Source of the DNA: JAGPKI01 sp052034135 | Lineage (GTDB): Bacteria; Caldisericota; Caldisericia; UBA6126; JAGPKI01 | Reading direction: 5' to 3' | Length of the DNA: 64,000 bases | NCBI GenBank assembly: GCA_052034135.1 | Contig: JBPOJC010000039.1 | Coordinates: forward strand, 1 to 64,000 | Part shown: positions 26,025 through 34,351 of the stretch, piece by piece | Numbering within the stretch: the stretch's first letter is position 1 | Layout: the number at the start of each line of letters is the position of its first letter | Program-made: the position numbers and the translations under genes | Notes under the pieces: model-generated | Database searches by the model: none | What the model saw: the letters and a program-made list of their open reading frames with translations, nothing else | What the model was told of the DNA's origin: nothing

Positions 26025-27583
26025 ATGGCTTATCAAAAATTAATTTTTAAACTGAAAAAGAACTTCAAGAAGCAATTCTAAATGAAAAAGAAAGAGGAGC
26101 CTCTGATTTAGAAATTGGTCAGAAATACGGAGTTACTTTTAGATATATCGAACAGCTCATTACAAAGACTCAAGGTCTAAATATTAGCAATTTAAAAGTT
26201 TCTAAAAAAATAGAAAAACTTTATCCGAAAAAATTTAACGAGGAAAAAACCACGATCTGGAGTTTTAAGCAAAGAGGAAACTGGGCAACTCATAGTGGAG
26301 AGTATAGAGGTAATTGGTCTCATTACATACCAAGGAATGTGATTCTAAAATATTCAAAACCTGGAGAATTAGTATTAGATTATTTTTGCGGTGCTGGAAC
26401 AACAGCTGTAGAGTGTAAGCTTTTAGGAAGAAAATGTGTCGCCTTAGATATTAATTATAAAGCAATTGAATTGGCAAAAAAGAATATAGATTTTAGTGTG
26501 GAACCACAGCAACAATCACTTTTTGGTCAAAAACAACATTTTGAAGTCTACGAACCAAGGCTTATTGTTGGTGATGCCAGAGACTTATCATTTATAGAAG
26601 ATAATTCTATTGATTTGATTTGTGCTCATCCACCTTATGCAAATATTATTCATTATACAGATAGAAGTGAAGGTGATTTGTCGTTTTTTGATATAGATGA
26701 ATTCTTAAAGGAAATGTCCAAGGTAGCTAAAGAAAGTTTTAGGGTGTTAAAACCTGGCAGACAATGTGCTATTTTGATAGGTGATACTCGAAGCAAAAAA
26801 CATGTAATCCCTTTAGGTTTCAAACTAATAGATGTTTATTTATCTGCTGGTTTTAAGCTGAGAGAGCTAATCGTTAAACAACAACACAATTGTAAAACTA
26901 CAGGTTTTTGGTATACAAATAGTATAAAATACAATTTTCTTCTGTTGGCTCATGAGTATTTACCAGTTTTCGAGAAACCAGCAATATCGATTCCTGCAGT
27001 TGCAAAAGAAGAAAACACAATAAATTATGATTTGTTTATTCCTTATTCAAAGAATCCATCGGTAAAAAGTAAATCTAACGAGCTTGAGACCACAACAGTG
27101 TGGAGTTTGCCAGAGAAGGATTTCGAGGAGCATTTAAATAGAAATGTAATTGAAAGATATTCGAACGGTAGCAAATATTCAATTATTAATTTTGTGACAA
27201 ATTCTAATGAAGAAACCACCTTTTTTGATAATAAAAGAGAAAAAAACAAAGCTTTGCTTTTTATCAAATTGCCACTTTTAGACAATAATCTATCTAACTC
27301 AAATATTGAATTGTATTTGCAAAAAATAAAAGAAATTGTAAATAATGGATTACCTACAATAATAGAAGACGGCTTTATAGTTATTCAAACTCAAGATGTA
27401 AGAATTGATGGATACGTAAAGCCTCTTGCTAAAGAATTAGTGAATGAATTAACAAATGATGATTTATGGCTAAAGGAAATAGTGATTGTTACTCAGGAAG
27501 GAGTAAATTCAAAAATACAAAATTTAGAGGAGTATTTAAAGATAGTGCATCAATATTTACTTGTTTACGAGGTGATAAAATAA
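26025..27583 (+). CDS. N4/N6-type DNA methyltransferase, apparent 5' frameshift
   Basis: The catalytic core has motif X-like PRNVILKYSKPGE, motif I DYFCGAGTTAVE, LDINYKAIELAKKN, and motif IV as AHPPYANIIHYTD in place of S/DPPY, in the order X-I-IV. The protein probably methylates adenine N6 or cytosine N4. Residues after about 240 of the in-frame core form an extra domain. The open frame runs upstream of the first internal ATG (26339) to a TAA at 26048. ATG 26025, with AGAGGA before it, is in the other frame. One extra A in the AAA at 26049-26051 would join MAYQKLIFK to TEKELQEAILN and restore a full protein. It is the likely modification subunit of the island. Confidence 0.8.
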
Positions 27584-27597
27584 AGAAAACCTTCAGC

Positions 27598-28008
27598 TTG
27601 TTAAAAACAATCTTTTACTATTTGGAGTCTTCTTATAAAATATGGAAAGTTAATCGTTTGCAAATAGATGACCTTGTTTATACTACTAACGAAAATGTTC
27701 GTTTTGAAGTGTATCCAGGTAAAAAGTTACAATCACCTTATGATTTTATTGTAAAATTTAGACAACCAGGCAGACGAGCAAGAACACCAGCTCATGTTCA
27801 TTTGATTGTAGAAATGTATGTTAAGCATGCTTATAATCCATCTTTAACTTTAAAATTAAGAGACCATATCTTAACAATGCTCAGTCAAATTAAACCAGTA
27901 AATACATTTCCGCCAACACTTCAGGTTTTCAAACTTGAACATATTGAACCATTTAAGGATTTGGATAAAGTTGGCGAATTCACAGTTGAGTTCTTGCTTT
28001 TGCAATAG
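27598..28008 (+). CDS. Unknown protein of the restriction-modification-like island, apparent 3' frameshift
   Basis: The frame is open after the methyltransferase stop. GAGGTGAT lies near 27569, but no ATG follows. TTG 27598 is the first usual start codon, and an ATA at 27580 fits the ribosome-binding site better. The roughly 136-residue product has the basic stretch FRQPGRRARTPAHVHLIVEM and no family I know. One extra T in the TTTT at 27998-28001 would extend it through LLFAIELVVIREKTNYPNG to 28136, giving about 179 residues. Its place between a methyltransferase and a nuclease suggests a restriction or specificity role, which is inference only. Confidence 0.55.
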   Translation: MLKTIFYYLESSYKIWKVNRLQIDDLVYTTNENVRFEVYPGKKLQSPYDFIVKFRQPGRRARTPAHVHLIVEMYVKHAYNPSLTLKLRDHILTMLSQIKPVNTFPPTLQVFKLEHIEPFKDLDKVGEFTVEFLLLQ

Positions 28009-28136
28009 AATTAGTAGTAATACGGGAGAAGACCAATTATCCAAATGGAACTGCAACTGAGAATTTGTATAAGAATTTTGGAGTTAAAGACAGATTTTCA
28101 GTAATTCAGGGAGCAGTATGGAAAGGCAGGAGATAA
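27990..28136 (+). pseudogene. Displaced C-terminal tail of the preceding island gene
   Basis: A 48-codon frame without any start codon encodes EKTNYPNGTATENLYKNF and ends VWKGRR with TAA at 28134-28136. It is in the -1 frame relative to the preceding gene. A single added T at 27998-28001 joins them smoothly, so it is best read as that gene's true C-terminus after a 1-nt loss. The next gene starts 97 nt further on. Confidence 0.5.
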
Positions 28137-28233
28137 TTTAAAGAAAACCAATCATATTGCCCAAGAGCAGTTAAAAGAAATTTATAAATGTTATAACAGT
28201 TAAAAATTAATTTATCTTAGAGGTGAATCAAAA

Positions 28234-29328
28234 ATGAAATTAACGAATGATCAAATAACAATTCTAATTGACAAATTTATAAGCTCCGAAGATGCTAAAG
28301 TATGGATAAAACAAAGGCAGGATGATAACAAACGATGGAAAGAATGGATAGATCCCAATAAAATGAGCACTATTTCAGATGAAGAACTGAAGAATAAATT
28401 CTTAGAATATTTTAATGAGGGGGCTGGTAGACATCCATTTAATGCTGTATATAGAGACAGAATTATAAGAGATATAAACAAATTTAGAGAAACTATAAAC
28501 TTTCTTATAAATGAATCAACACCTGTTAAGGAAAGACTAAATGAAGTGTTAAATGCTAACGGAAGATATCATATTGAAGGCATAGGTAAGGGTCTTGCTA
28601 CATCTATTTTAATGGATTTAGATTCGCAAAAATATGCAACATGGAATAATAAAACAAATATGGGTTTAGAAACTCTCGGTTTAACTCCTCAATTTACTCG
28701 TAAAGATGATTGGGGAACAAGATATGAAAAAGTTATGGATGCAATTACTTATATTAAGAGCTTGAAGTCAGAACTCAGTTTTTTAGAGGTTGACCACTTT
28801 TTGCACATAGTTTCAGCTGAAGAACAAGGGATAGAGGCAGTTAAGGCATTGGTAGAAGGCAGAGAAATATCAACTACCGTTTTCCAAACGATGGATCATA
28901 TTTCTAAAGAAAGAGAAAGCATGGAATTTGTTATGGAAAAGTATCTTGAAGAGTTTATTGAAGCGAATTTTGATAGAATAGATTTTGGAGCTAAACTTCA
29001 ATTATATCAAGATGAAGAAAACACAGGTAGACAATATCCAACACCTATAGGCAATATTGATTTATTGGCATTTGATAAAGACAAAAAAGAGTTTGTAGTA
29101 ATGGAACTAAAGAAAGGTAGAAGTAGTGATGTTGTAGTAGGTCAAATATTAAGATATATGGGTTGGGTAAAGGAAAACTTAGCTATCAGCGAAAATAATG
29201 ATTACAACGTAAGGGGAATTATTATAGTCAAAGAGAAAGACGATAAATTGGATTACGCTTTAAAATTTGTACCAAATGTAAGCTTATTTTTGTACACTAT
29301 TTCTTTTGGATTGAAGATGATTAAATAA
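28234..29328 (+). CDS. NucS/DUF91-type PD-(D/E)XK nuclease, probable restriction component
   Basis: The C-terminal domain (about residues 230-364) carries TPIGNIDLLAF (Asp276), VVMELKKG (Glu291, Lys293) and GQILRYMGWV, matching the D-E-x-K site and Gln motif of NucS/EndoMS and DUF91 nucleases. The N-terminal 220 residues differ from NucS. GIEGIGKGLATS-like sequence (114-123) followed by KYATWNNKT resembles domains seen in type IV/McrB-like restriction proteins. AGAGGTGA lies before the ATG. Next to a methyltransferase, it is likely a restriction endonuclease. A mismatch-repair NucS role is less likely because of the N-terminal domain. Confidence 0.75.
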   Translation: MKLTNDQITILIDKFISSEDAKVWIKQRQDDNKRWKEWIDPNKMSTISDEELKNKFLEYFNEGAGRHPFNAVYRDRIIRDINKFRETINFLINESTPVKERLNEVLNANGRYHIEGIGKGLATSILMDLDSQKYATWNNKTNMGLETLGLTPQFTRKDDWGTRYEKVMDAITYIKSLKSELSFLEVDHFLHIVSAEEQGIEAVKALVEGREISTTVFQTMDHISKERESMEFVMEKYLEEFIEANFDRIDFGAKLQLYQDEENTGRQYPTPIGNIDLLAFDKDKKEFVVMELKKGRSSDVVVGQILRYMGWVKENLAISENNDYNVRGIIIVKEKDDKLDYALKFVPNVSLFLYTISFGLKMIK

Positions 29329-29357
29329 ACTGTATCATGCTATAATTTGCCATTTGA

Positions 29358-29663
29358 CAATATCCTGCTATATTCTCGCACTCAATTGTAACTGACATTT
29401 TAAAAAATGAACTTATCTTCAAAGATATTGTTGTAACAGATGACATATCAGATATGCCGCTATCTATGAAGGGATTAAACTTAACAGATGCAGGCATAAA
29501 GGCACTTAAAGCGGGGCATAACTTAATAATGTTTTCGCATAATTTAGATAAAACAAGAGAAATCTTTGATGAAATCCTCTATAAAGTAAATACAGATCCA
29601 GAGTTAAAAACTATTATAGAGAACAATTATCTAAAAATCATAGCTTTTAAGGATAGAATTTAA
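29358..29663 (+). pseudogene. Remnant of a second GH3/NagZ-like gene (C-terminal 101 codons)
   Basis: After a stop at 29355 the frame reads YPAIFSHSIVTD, then VVTDDISDMPLSMKGLNL and KAGHNLIMFSHNL. It aligns without gaps with the region from residue 268 to near the C-terminus of the intact enzyme at 6895-8007 (NPATFSNYIVTD, VVTDDLSDMPLSIQGLDL, KAGHNLIMFSHNL). The barrel's first two-thirds and any start are missing. The identity is high but clearly diverged, so it is an old paralogue. Its 5' part ends where the restriction-modification-like island stops (29328). Confidence 0.85.
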
Positions 29664-29926
29664 ATTAATCTTAATCTTAATTGTTTTACCTATTATTTTG
29701 GTTGTATTAGTCTAAATAAATAAAACTAATCTTTTAAACTTACCTTTTCTAAGTCAAATTTTTTATAAAAATACAAAAACTTTAATGACCTAAAATGAGA
29801 GTATTTTAACATTATTTATAAGCATAGGCATTCTTTAGCAAATCGTAAACTTGAATATTTATCATTTTAATCTATACTAATTTCTGTCAAAAAGTGAAGA
29901 AGTTAAGATTTCGGAGGTGTATCAAT

Positions 29927-32539
29927 ATGAAAAAATACACAGTCTTATTAACTCTAATTACGCTATTTTGTTTATATTTTTCGAATTTACCTCTAATTTG
30001 TTCTGAAAATCCATTAGATGCTGCCAGACTTGACCCATGGTTATCCATGTATCATGATTGCAATTTGTCAGGTAAAACTAATACTTCCCTTAAATCACCA
30101 CTAAAAGAAGGGGCAGGATATCCTATTAAAATAGAGAATGAGAATCAATTCACTGTTAGTAGTGGTTTCGCAATTTATAATAACATGATCTTTTTGCAAT
30201 GCAATTCGAAAAAAGATGGTGAATTCTCGGAACTTCGAGTTTATGATCTTAAAAACGCAGACTTATTATGGTCAACTAAAGTAAAGGGTCCTGATGTATC
30301 TTTAATGTGCCCTGTAATTATCCCAGACTTAAATACAGTCTTTGTTGCTGGAACTCTTGAACTTGAAGAAGAGTCAATTAGAAAAGATGGTACCTTTATA
30401 TCAGCAATTGATATAAATAGTCATAACATCAAGTGGACTGCGTCTGTTCCTGGAACTATACAAGATGGCTTACAATACTCTCAGGAAGCAATTTATGTAA
30501 GAGGAATTTATATACAACACTCAACAAAAAACAATATTAAATACATTGACTCAAAAACTTCTGTCCTAACCAAAATCGATGCAAATAATGGTCAAATAGA
30601 TTGGTCAAAGAAATTATCTTTTTCAACAACAAAAGGGTTTGGTATGGTATCTGCATCAGGTGATAAGCTAATTATTTCAGGTTGTTCTTATTTAAGTCGT
30701 AGAGAATCTGATAAGTCATGGAGTTGTTATTCACCGGTGATTATACAATGTTTTGAAACATCCAAAGGTAATATATTATGGGAAAAAAATTACCCCGACT
30801 ATAACAAGATTGGCAATATAAGCATAGATAATAATCAAGTTTATTCACTATTGAATAAAGGTCATAACGATGAAACATACGAGGTGTCTTGCATTTCTCT
30901 TGATCTATCAACAGGAGAGCAAAAATGGGAATTCAAACAAAAAGGGTTTTACGGAGGTTTTATAACTCCCAAATTTAATGAAGAGTTCGTCTTTTTTGCA
31001 GCCAATTCTGGCTATGTTTTTGCGTTGAATAAAGAAAATGGAAAGCTTAAATGGTCACAGCAGATTAAGAATGAAGATTATTTTATTAATTTTCAATGCT
31101 CTGCAACTCTAGTAACAAATGAACACCTCTTTTTAGGTGGAACACAAATTGTAGGAACTTACACAGGAGGAGCAATTATTTATGAATATCGCTCACTAAT
31201 ACTTATGCTAAATTTACAAAATGGAAGGGTTGAATGGAAAGAGATATTTGATAAAGATCATCCACATACAATTACTTCCGCAGTATATGGCAAGGGGTTG
31301 ATCTTCCTAACACAAAGAAATGACCTTTATTATTATGAATCCCAAATGCCAGAGTTGGAAGTAAGCCCTACTGATATAGATTTGGGAGAATTAGAGCATG
31401 GAAGCAAAAAAATCATCAAGATATCAGTTAAGAATAAAGGCAAAAAAGGACTTAAAGGTAACATACAGGTTTCTGACCCTATCTGGATGAGCGTGGATAA
31501 AGATATCATTGATGATAATACGACTGACTTTAATCTTACAATAAATACCGAGCCCTTAAAATTGGGTCCAATGAATGGAATAGTGAAAATAAATTCAAAT
31601 GGTGGAAATAAAGCAATAAATGTAAAATTGGTTGTTGTAGATAAAACCCCACCTGAAATATTGCTGAACACTGATGATTTGATTAAAATTGAAGAAAATT
31701 ATTACACAAATAAATCGAAATATGAATTAAAAGGAACAACTGAACCCAAAGCATTGCTTTTAATAAATGAAAAAACCATTGAATTAAGCGAAAATGGGGA
31801 ATTTAAATTCATTATTGAACTAAGTGAAGGAAAAAATGAAATATCGATTAAAGCAACTGATCAATCTGGAAATACAAATGAAATAATATTTACATTGTAT
31901 CTTGATACCACTCCTCCAAATATTCAGATTAAAACTCAGAATTATAAATTATGCTCCAAAGATTCTGAGTATATTTCAGGTGCTGTTGATGATTTAAAAG
32001 CCATATTAAAAATCAATGGAGAAAATGTAGAAATTTCACCTGATGGTAGTTTTTCAAAATTGATCAAACTTAATCAAGGAATTAACGAAATTAATTTAAC
32101 GTGTAGTGATCTTGTCGGAAATATTACGGAATTAAAACATTATCTTGTATTTCCAGAAAAAAAGCTGATTATACTTTATATTGGCGAGAAAAGAGCAGAA
32201 GTTAATAATCAAACAGTTATATTGGATACTCCACCTATGATTATAAAAGGTTCTACTATGGTGCCTCTCCGCTTTATCGGTGAAGCAATAGGCGCAGAAC
32301 TTAATTATGATAATTCAGAACAAAAAATTACACTTAAATTATACAATAAGACAATAATTCTCTGGATAAATAAAACAACTGCTCTGATTAATAATGATCC
32401 TGTTTCACTAAATGTTCCTCCGATAATTGTTAATGGCAGAACTCTCGTTCCTGTAAGGTTTGTCTCAGAAAATCTGGGTGCGAAAGTTGATTGGGATGGA
32501 AAATTGCAAAAAATTACTATAACTTTTCCTTCAGATTAA
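29927..32539 (+). CDS. Exported PQQ-type beta-propeller with Ig-like and stalk domains
   Basis: The start is ATG 29927 behind CGGAGGT; a GTG at 29894 lacks such a site. The signal peptide covers about residues 1-24. Residues 60-480 form a PQQ/YncE-like propeller with repeated blades of the type LKWSQQI and GRVEWKEI. About 480-560 look like an ASH/ASPM-type Ig domain (IDLGELEHGSKKIIKISVKN). Two Glucodextranase-B/big-like repeats follow (each ends in a SGN or VGN motif). Residues 750-870 hold two stalk units (STMVPLRFIGEAIGA, GRTLVPVRFVSENLGA). It is probably a large cell-surface protein. The 263-nt gap before it holds no other gene. Confidence 0.8.
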   Translation: MKKYTVLLTLITLFCLYFSNLPLICSENPLDAARLDPWLSMYHDCNLSGKTNTSLKSPLKEGAGYPIKIENENQFTVSSGFAIYNNMIFLQCNSKKDGEFSELRVYDLKNADLLWSTKVKGPDVSLMCPVIIPDLNTVFVAGTLELEEESIRKDGTFISAIDINSHNIKWTASVPGTIQDGLQYSQEAIYVRGIYIQHSTKNNIKYIDSKTSVLTKIDANNGQIDWSKKLSFSTTKGFGMVSASGDKLIISGCSYLSRRESDKSWSCYSPVIIQCFETSKGNILWEKNYPDYNKIGNISIDNNQVYSLLNKGHNDETYEVSCISLDLSTGEQKWEFKQKGFYGGFITPKFNEEFVFFAANSGYVFALNKENGKLKWSQQIKNEDYFINFQCSATLVTNEHLFLGGTQIVGTYTGGAIIYEYRSLILMLNLQNGRVEWKEIFDKDHPHTITSAVYGKGLIFLTQRNDLYYYESQMPELEVSPTDIDLGELEHGSKKIIKISVKNKGKKGLKGNIQVSDPIWMSVDKDIIDDNTTDFNLTINTEPLKLGPMNGIVKINSNGGNKAINVKLVVVDKTPPEILLNTDDLIKIEENYYTNKSKYELKGTTEPKALLLINEKTIELSENGEFKFIIELSEGKNEISIKATDQSGNTNEIIFTLYLDTTPPNIQIKTQNYKLCSKDSEYISGAVDDLKAILKINGENVEISPDGSFSKLIKLNQGINEINLTCSDLVGNITELKHYLVFPEKKLIILYIGEKRAEVNNQTVILDTPPMIIKGSTMVPLRFIGEAIGAELNYDNSEQKITLKLYNKTIILWINKTTALINNDPVSLNVPPIIVNGRTLVPVRFVSENLGAKVDWDGKLQKITITFPSD

Positions 32540-32628
32540 AAGTTCATAATCTAATCAAGCTTTGTAAGTAAGTTCCGAGCAATTTGCTAAAACAATTATC
32601 ATCGATTCCAAAATATTCCGAGAGTAAA

Positions 32629-34194
32629 TCAACTTGCTCTTTCTGTGTTAGATCTCATTTTTCGTGAAAGTATAAATGAAAGAATAAGAGTAACTGCTAA
32701 CATTGAAGTTGTAACAAAAATATTGGGCATTGAACTGCTTAAATTTACTTCTATTGGACTTATCTCAAACCAGCCTACTATTGAAATATCATCAAAATAA
32801 ATGATATTGCGATCTTCTGTAAGTATAAATTGATTTGTTAAAAGAGCTTTTTCGTCTGGTGACCAACTGTTCAATTTTAAACAATACATGGGTCTGTTAA
32901 GCCCAAAATATCCACTAATTGGTGGAAAATCCATTACAGTTAAACAAAACACTATTTCATTTGGTACACAAAAATACGTATTTTCTGCTGTAAATGCAAG
33001 TTTTTCTCCTGTCGGTGAGAGCAAGAGCTGAATTACACTACTTGCATATGGTTCTAAATTAGTTATAGAGCTGTCCTTTAAATTAAGGATATAAATATTC
33101 CGTTCAATATTTTTGCCATAGCCTTTATCACCACGGAATAAAACTATTTCATCATTTGGATGTTTCTTTAAATAATATATACCTTTAAATTCAGTTTCGA
33201 TTTCCAATGAATCATTATTATCAATATCAATTTTATAGAAGCTTAGATTACTACTTTTTGTGCCACAACATATAAATAGTATTTTATTTTCTGATAGCCA
33301 GCAAATATCAGGGATTGCCTTCTCTGAATCCTTGTATTTAATCTCCTTTATCTTTTCTAATTCTTCCTTATTTTTAAGGGCAACATATACAGCATAATTA
33401 TTGCCATTCTTACCAGTAAATAAAAGCTTGTCTTCATAAGGAGACCAGAGAAAAGATTTTACATTGAAGCCATCCATGCTTATCTTTTTTATATTTTTGC
33501 CTGTGCAATCAGTTAGATAGAGAGCTTTATTTCCTTCATTATCTATGTTAAAAGCAATTAAGCTACTATCATTAGACCATTGATACCAAATAGGTTGTTT
33601 AGATACTATATCGATTTTTAAGCTTTTTCCTCCAAAGAATGGAATAAGATTTAAGTAATATTTCCCTTCTACTGAATCATCTGATCCAGTATACTCACAA
33701 ACATATGCGAACTTATTACTATCAGGAGACCACTTTCCAGAAACAATATTTAAATCTTCTTCCTTAGTCCAGGAATATGCTATTTCATTTTTTATAACAT
33801 TTCTATCAGTTAGTAAATCAACAAATAAAAATAATTTTGAATCTTCTTCTGCTCCGATAGAAAATTCTTTTGCATTACAAAGAAGCAAAATCTTTTTCAT
33901 ATCTGGTGATAGCCAGGCTTGTTCTACATCTACATTAGATTTAATACCTTGATATAAGTATTCATCATAAAACGATAACAACATAATAGTTTTTCCATTG
34001 TCTAATTCGGTTCCAATGTATATTTCATAAGCCTTCCCAATCTCGGGGTCTAATTTATAAAGTTTCCCATTCTGAATAAACAGAAGATAATATTTTTGAG
34101 GACTTTTAAGCAATTGCTTTGAAGCTGATGATACATTTGTAACGCATAAAAAGACTAAAAATACAATAAAAAAGGCAATCATACTTCTCTTCAT
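32629..34194 (-). CDS. TolB/WD40-like beta-propeller with C-terminal membrane anchor
   Basis: The start is ATG 34194 behind AAGGAGGG; the TTG at 34215 lies upstream of that site. The signal peptide covers about residues 1-24 (ending VSSAS). The body has repeated WSPDSNKFAY, WSNDSSLIAF, WSPYEDKLLF and LSPTGEKLAF strands, the PD40-type blades of TolB-like propellers. The C-terminus has one hydrophobic helix (about 496-514) and a basic tail, so the propeller faces outside and is anchored. It is convergent with the gene at 29927 and divergent from the next propeller. Its function is unknown. Confidence 0.75.
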   Translation of the reverse strand: MKRSMIAFFIVFLVFLCVTNVSSASKQLLKSPQKYYLLFIQNGKLYKLDPEIGKAYEIYIGTELDNGKTIMLLSFYDEYLYQGIKSNVDVEQAWLSPDMKKILLLCNAKEFSIGAEEDSKLFLFVDLLTDRNVIKNEIAYSWTKEEDLNIVSGKWSPDSNKFAYVCEYTGSDDSVEGKYYLNLIPFFGGKSLKIDIVSKQPIWYQWSNDSSLIAFNIDNEGNKALYLTDCTGKNIKKISMDGFNVKSFLWSPYEDKLLFTGKNGNNYAVYVALKNKEELEKIKEIKYKDSEKAIPDICWLSENKILFICCGTKSSNLSFYKIDIDNNDSLEIETEFKGIYYLKKHPNDEIVLFRGDKGYGKNIERNIYILNLKDSSITNLEPYASSVIQLLLSPTGEKLAFTAENTYFCVPNEIVFCLTVMDFPPISGYFGLNRPMYCLKLNSWSPDEKALLTNQFILTEDRNIIYFDDISIVGWFEISPIEVNLSSSMPNIFVTTSMLAVTLILSFILSRKMRSNTERAS

Positions 34195-34351
34195 AATGCC
34201 CTCCTTTTGAACCAATCTCCTAATTAAATTCTAACTCATTTAAAACAAAAATAAATACCAGAAAAAAGTTATTGTCAGAACTTAAAGTAAATTAAAAAAT
34301 GTGATAAAATCATTACAATTAATATTTTTCGTTAGGAGATGACTAATTAAA

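Noticed and set aside
26044..26054. Programmed -1 frameshift at TTTTTAAAC
   Set aside because: The heptamer is out of phase with the ATG 26025 frame (codons TTT AAA), so tandem slippage would mispair; a simple indel explains it better.
28234..29328. Mismatch-repair NucS/EndoMS
   Set aside because: The N-terminal half is not the NucS dimerisation domain, and the gene sits beside a DNA methyltransferase.
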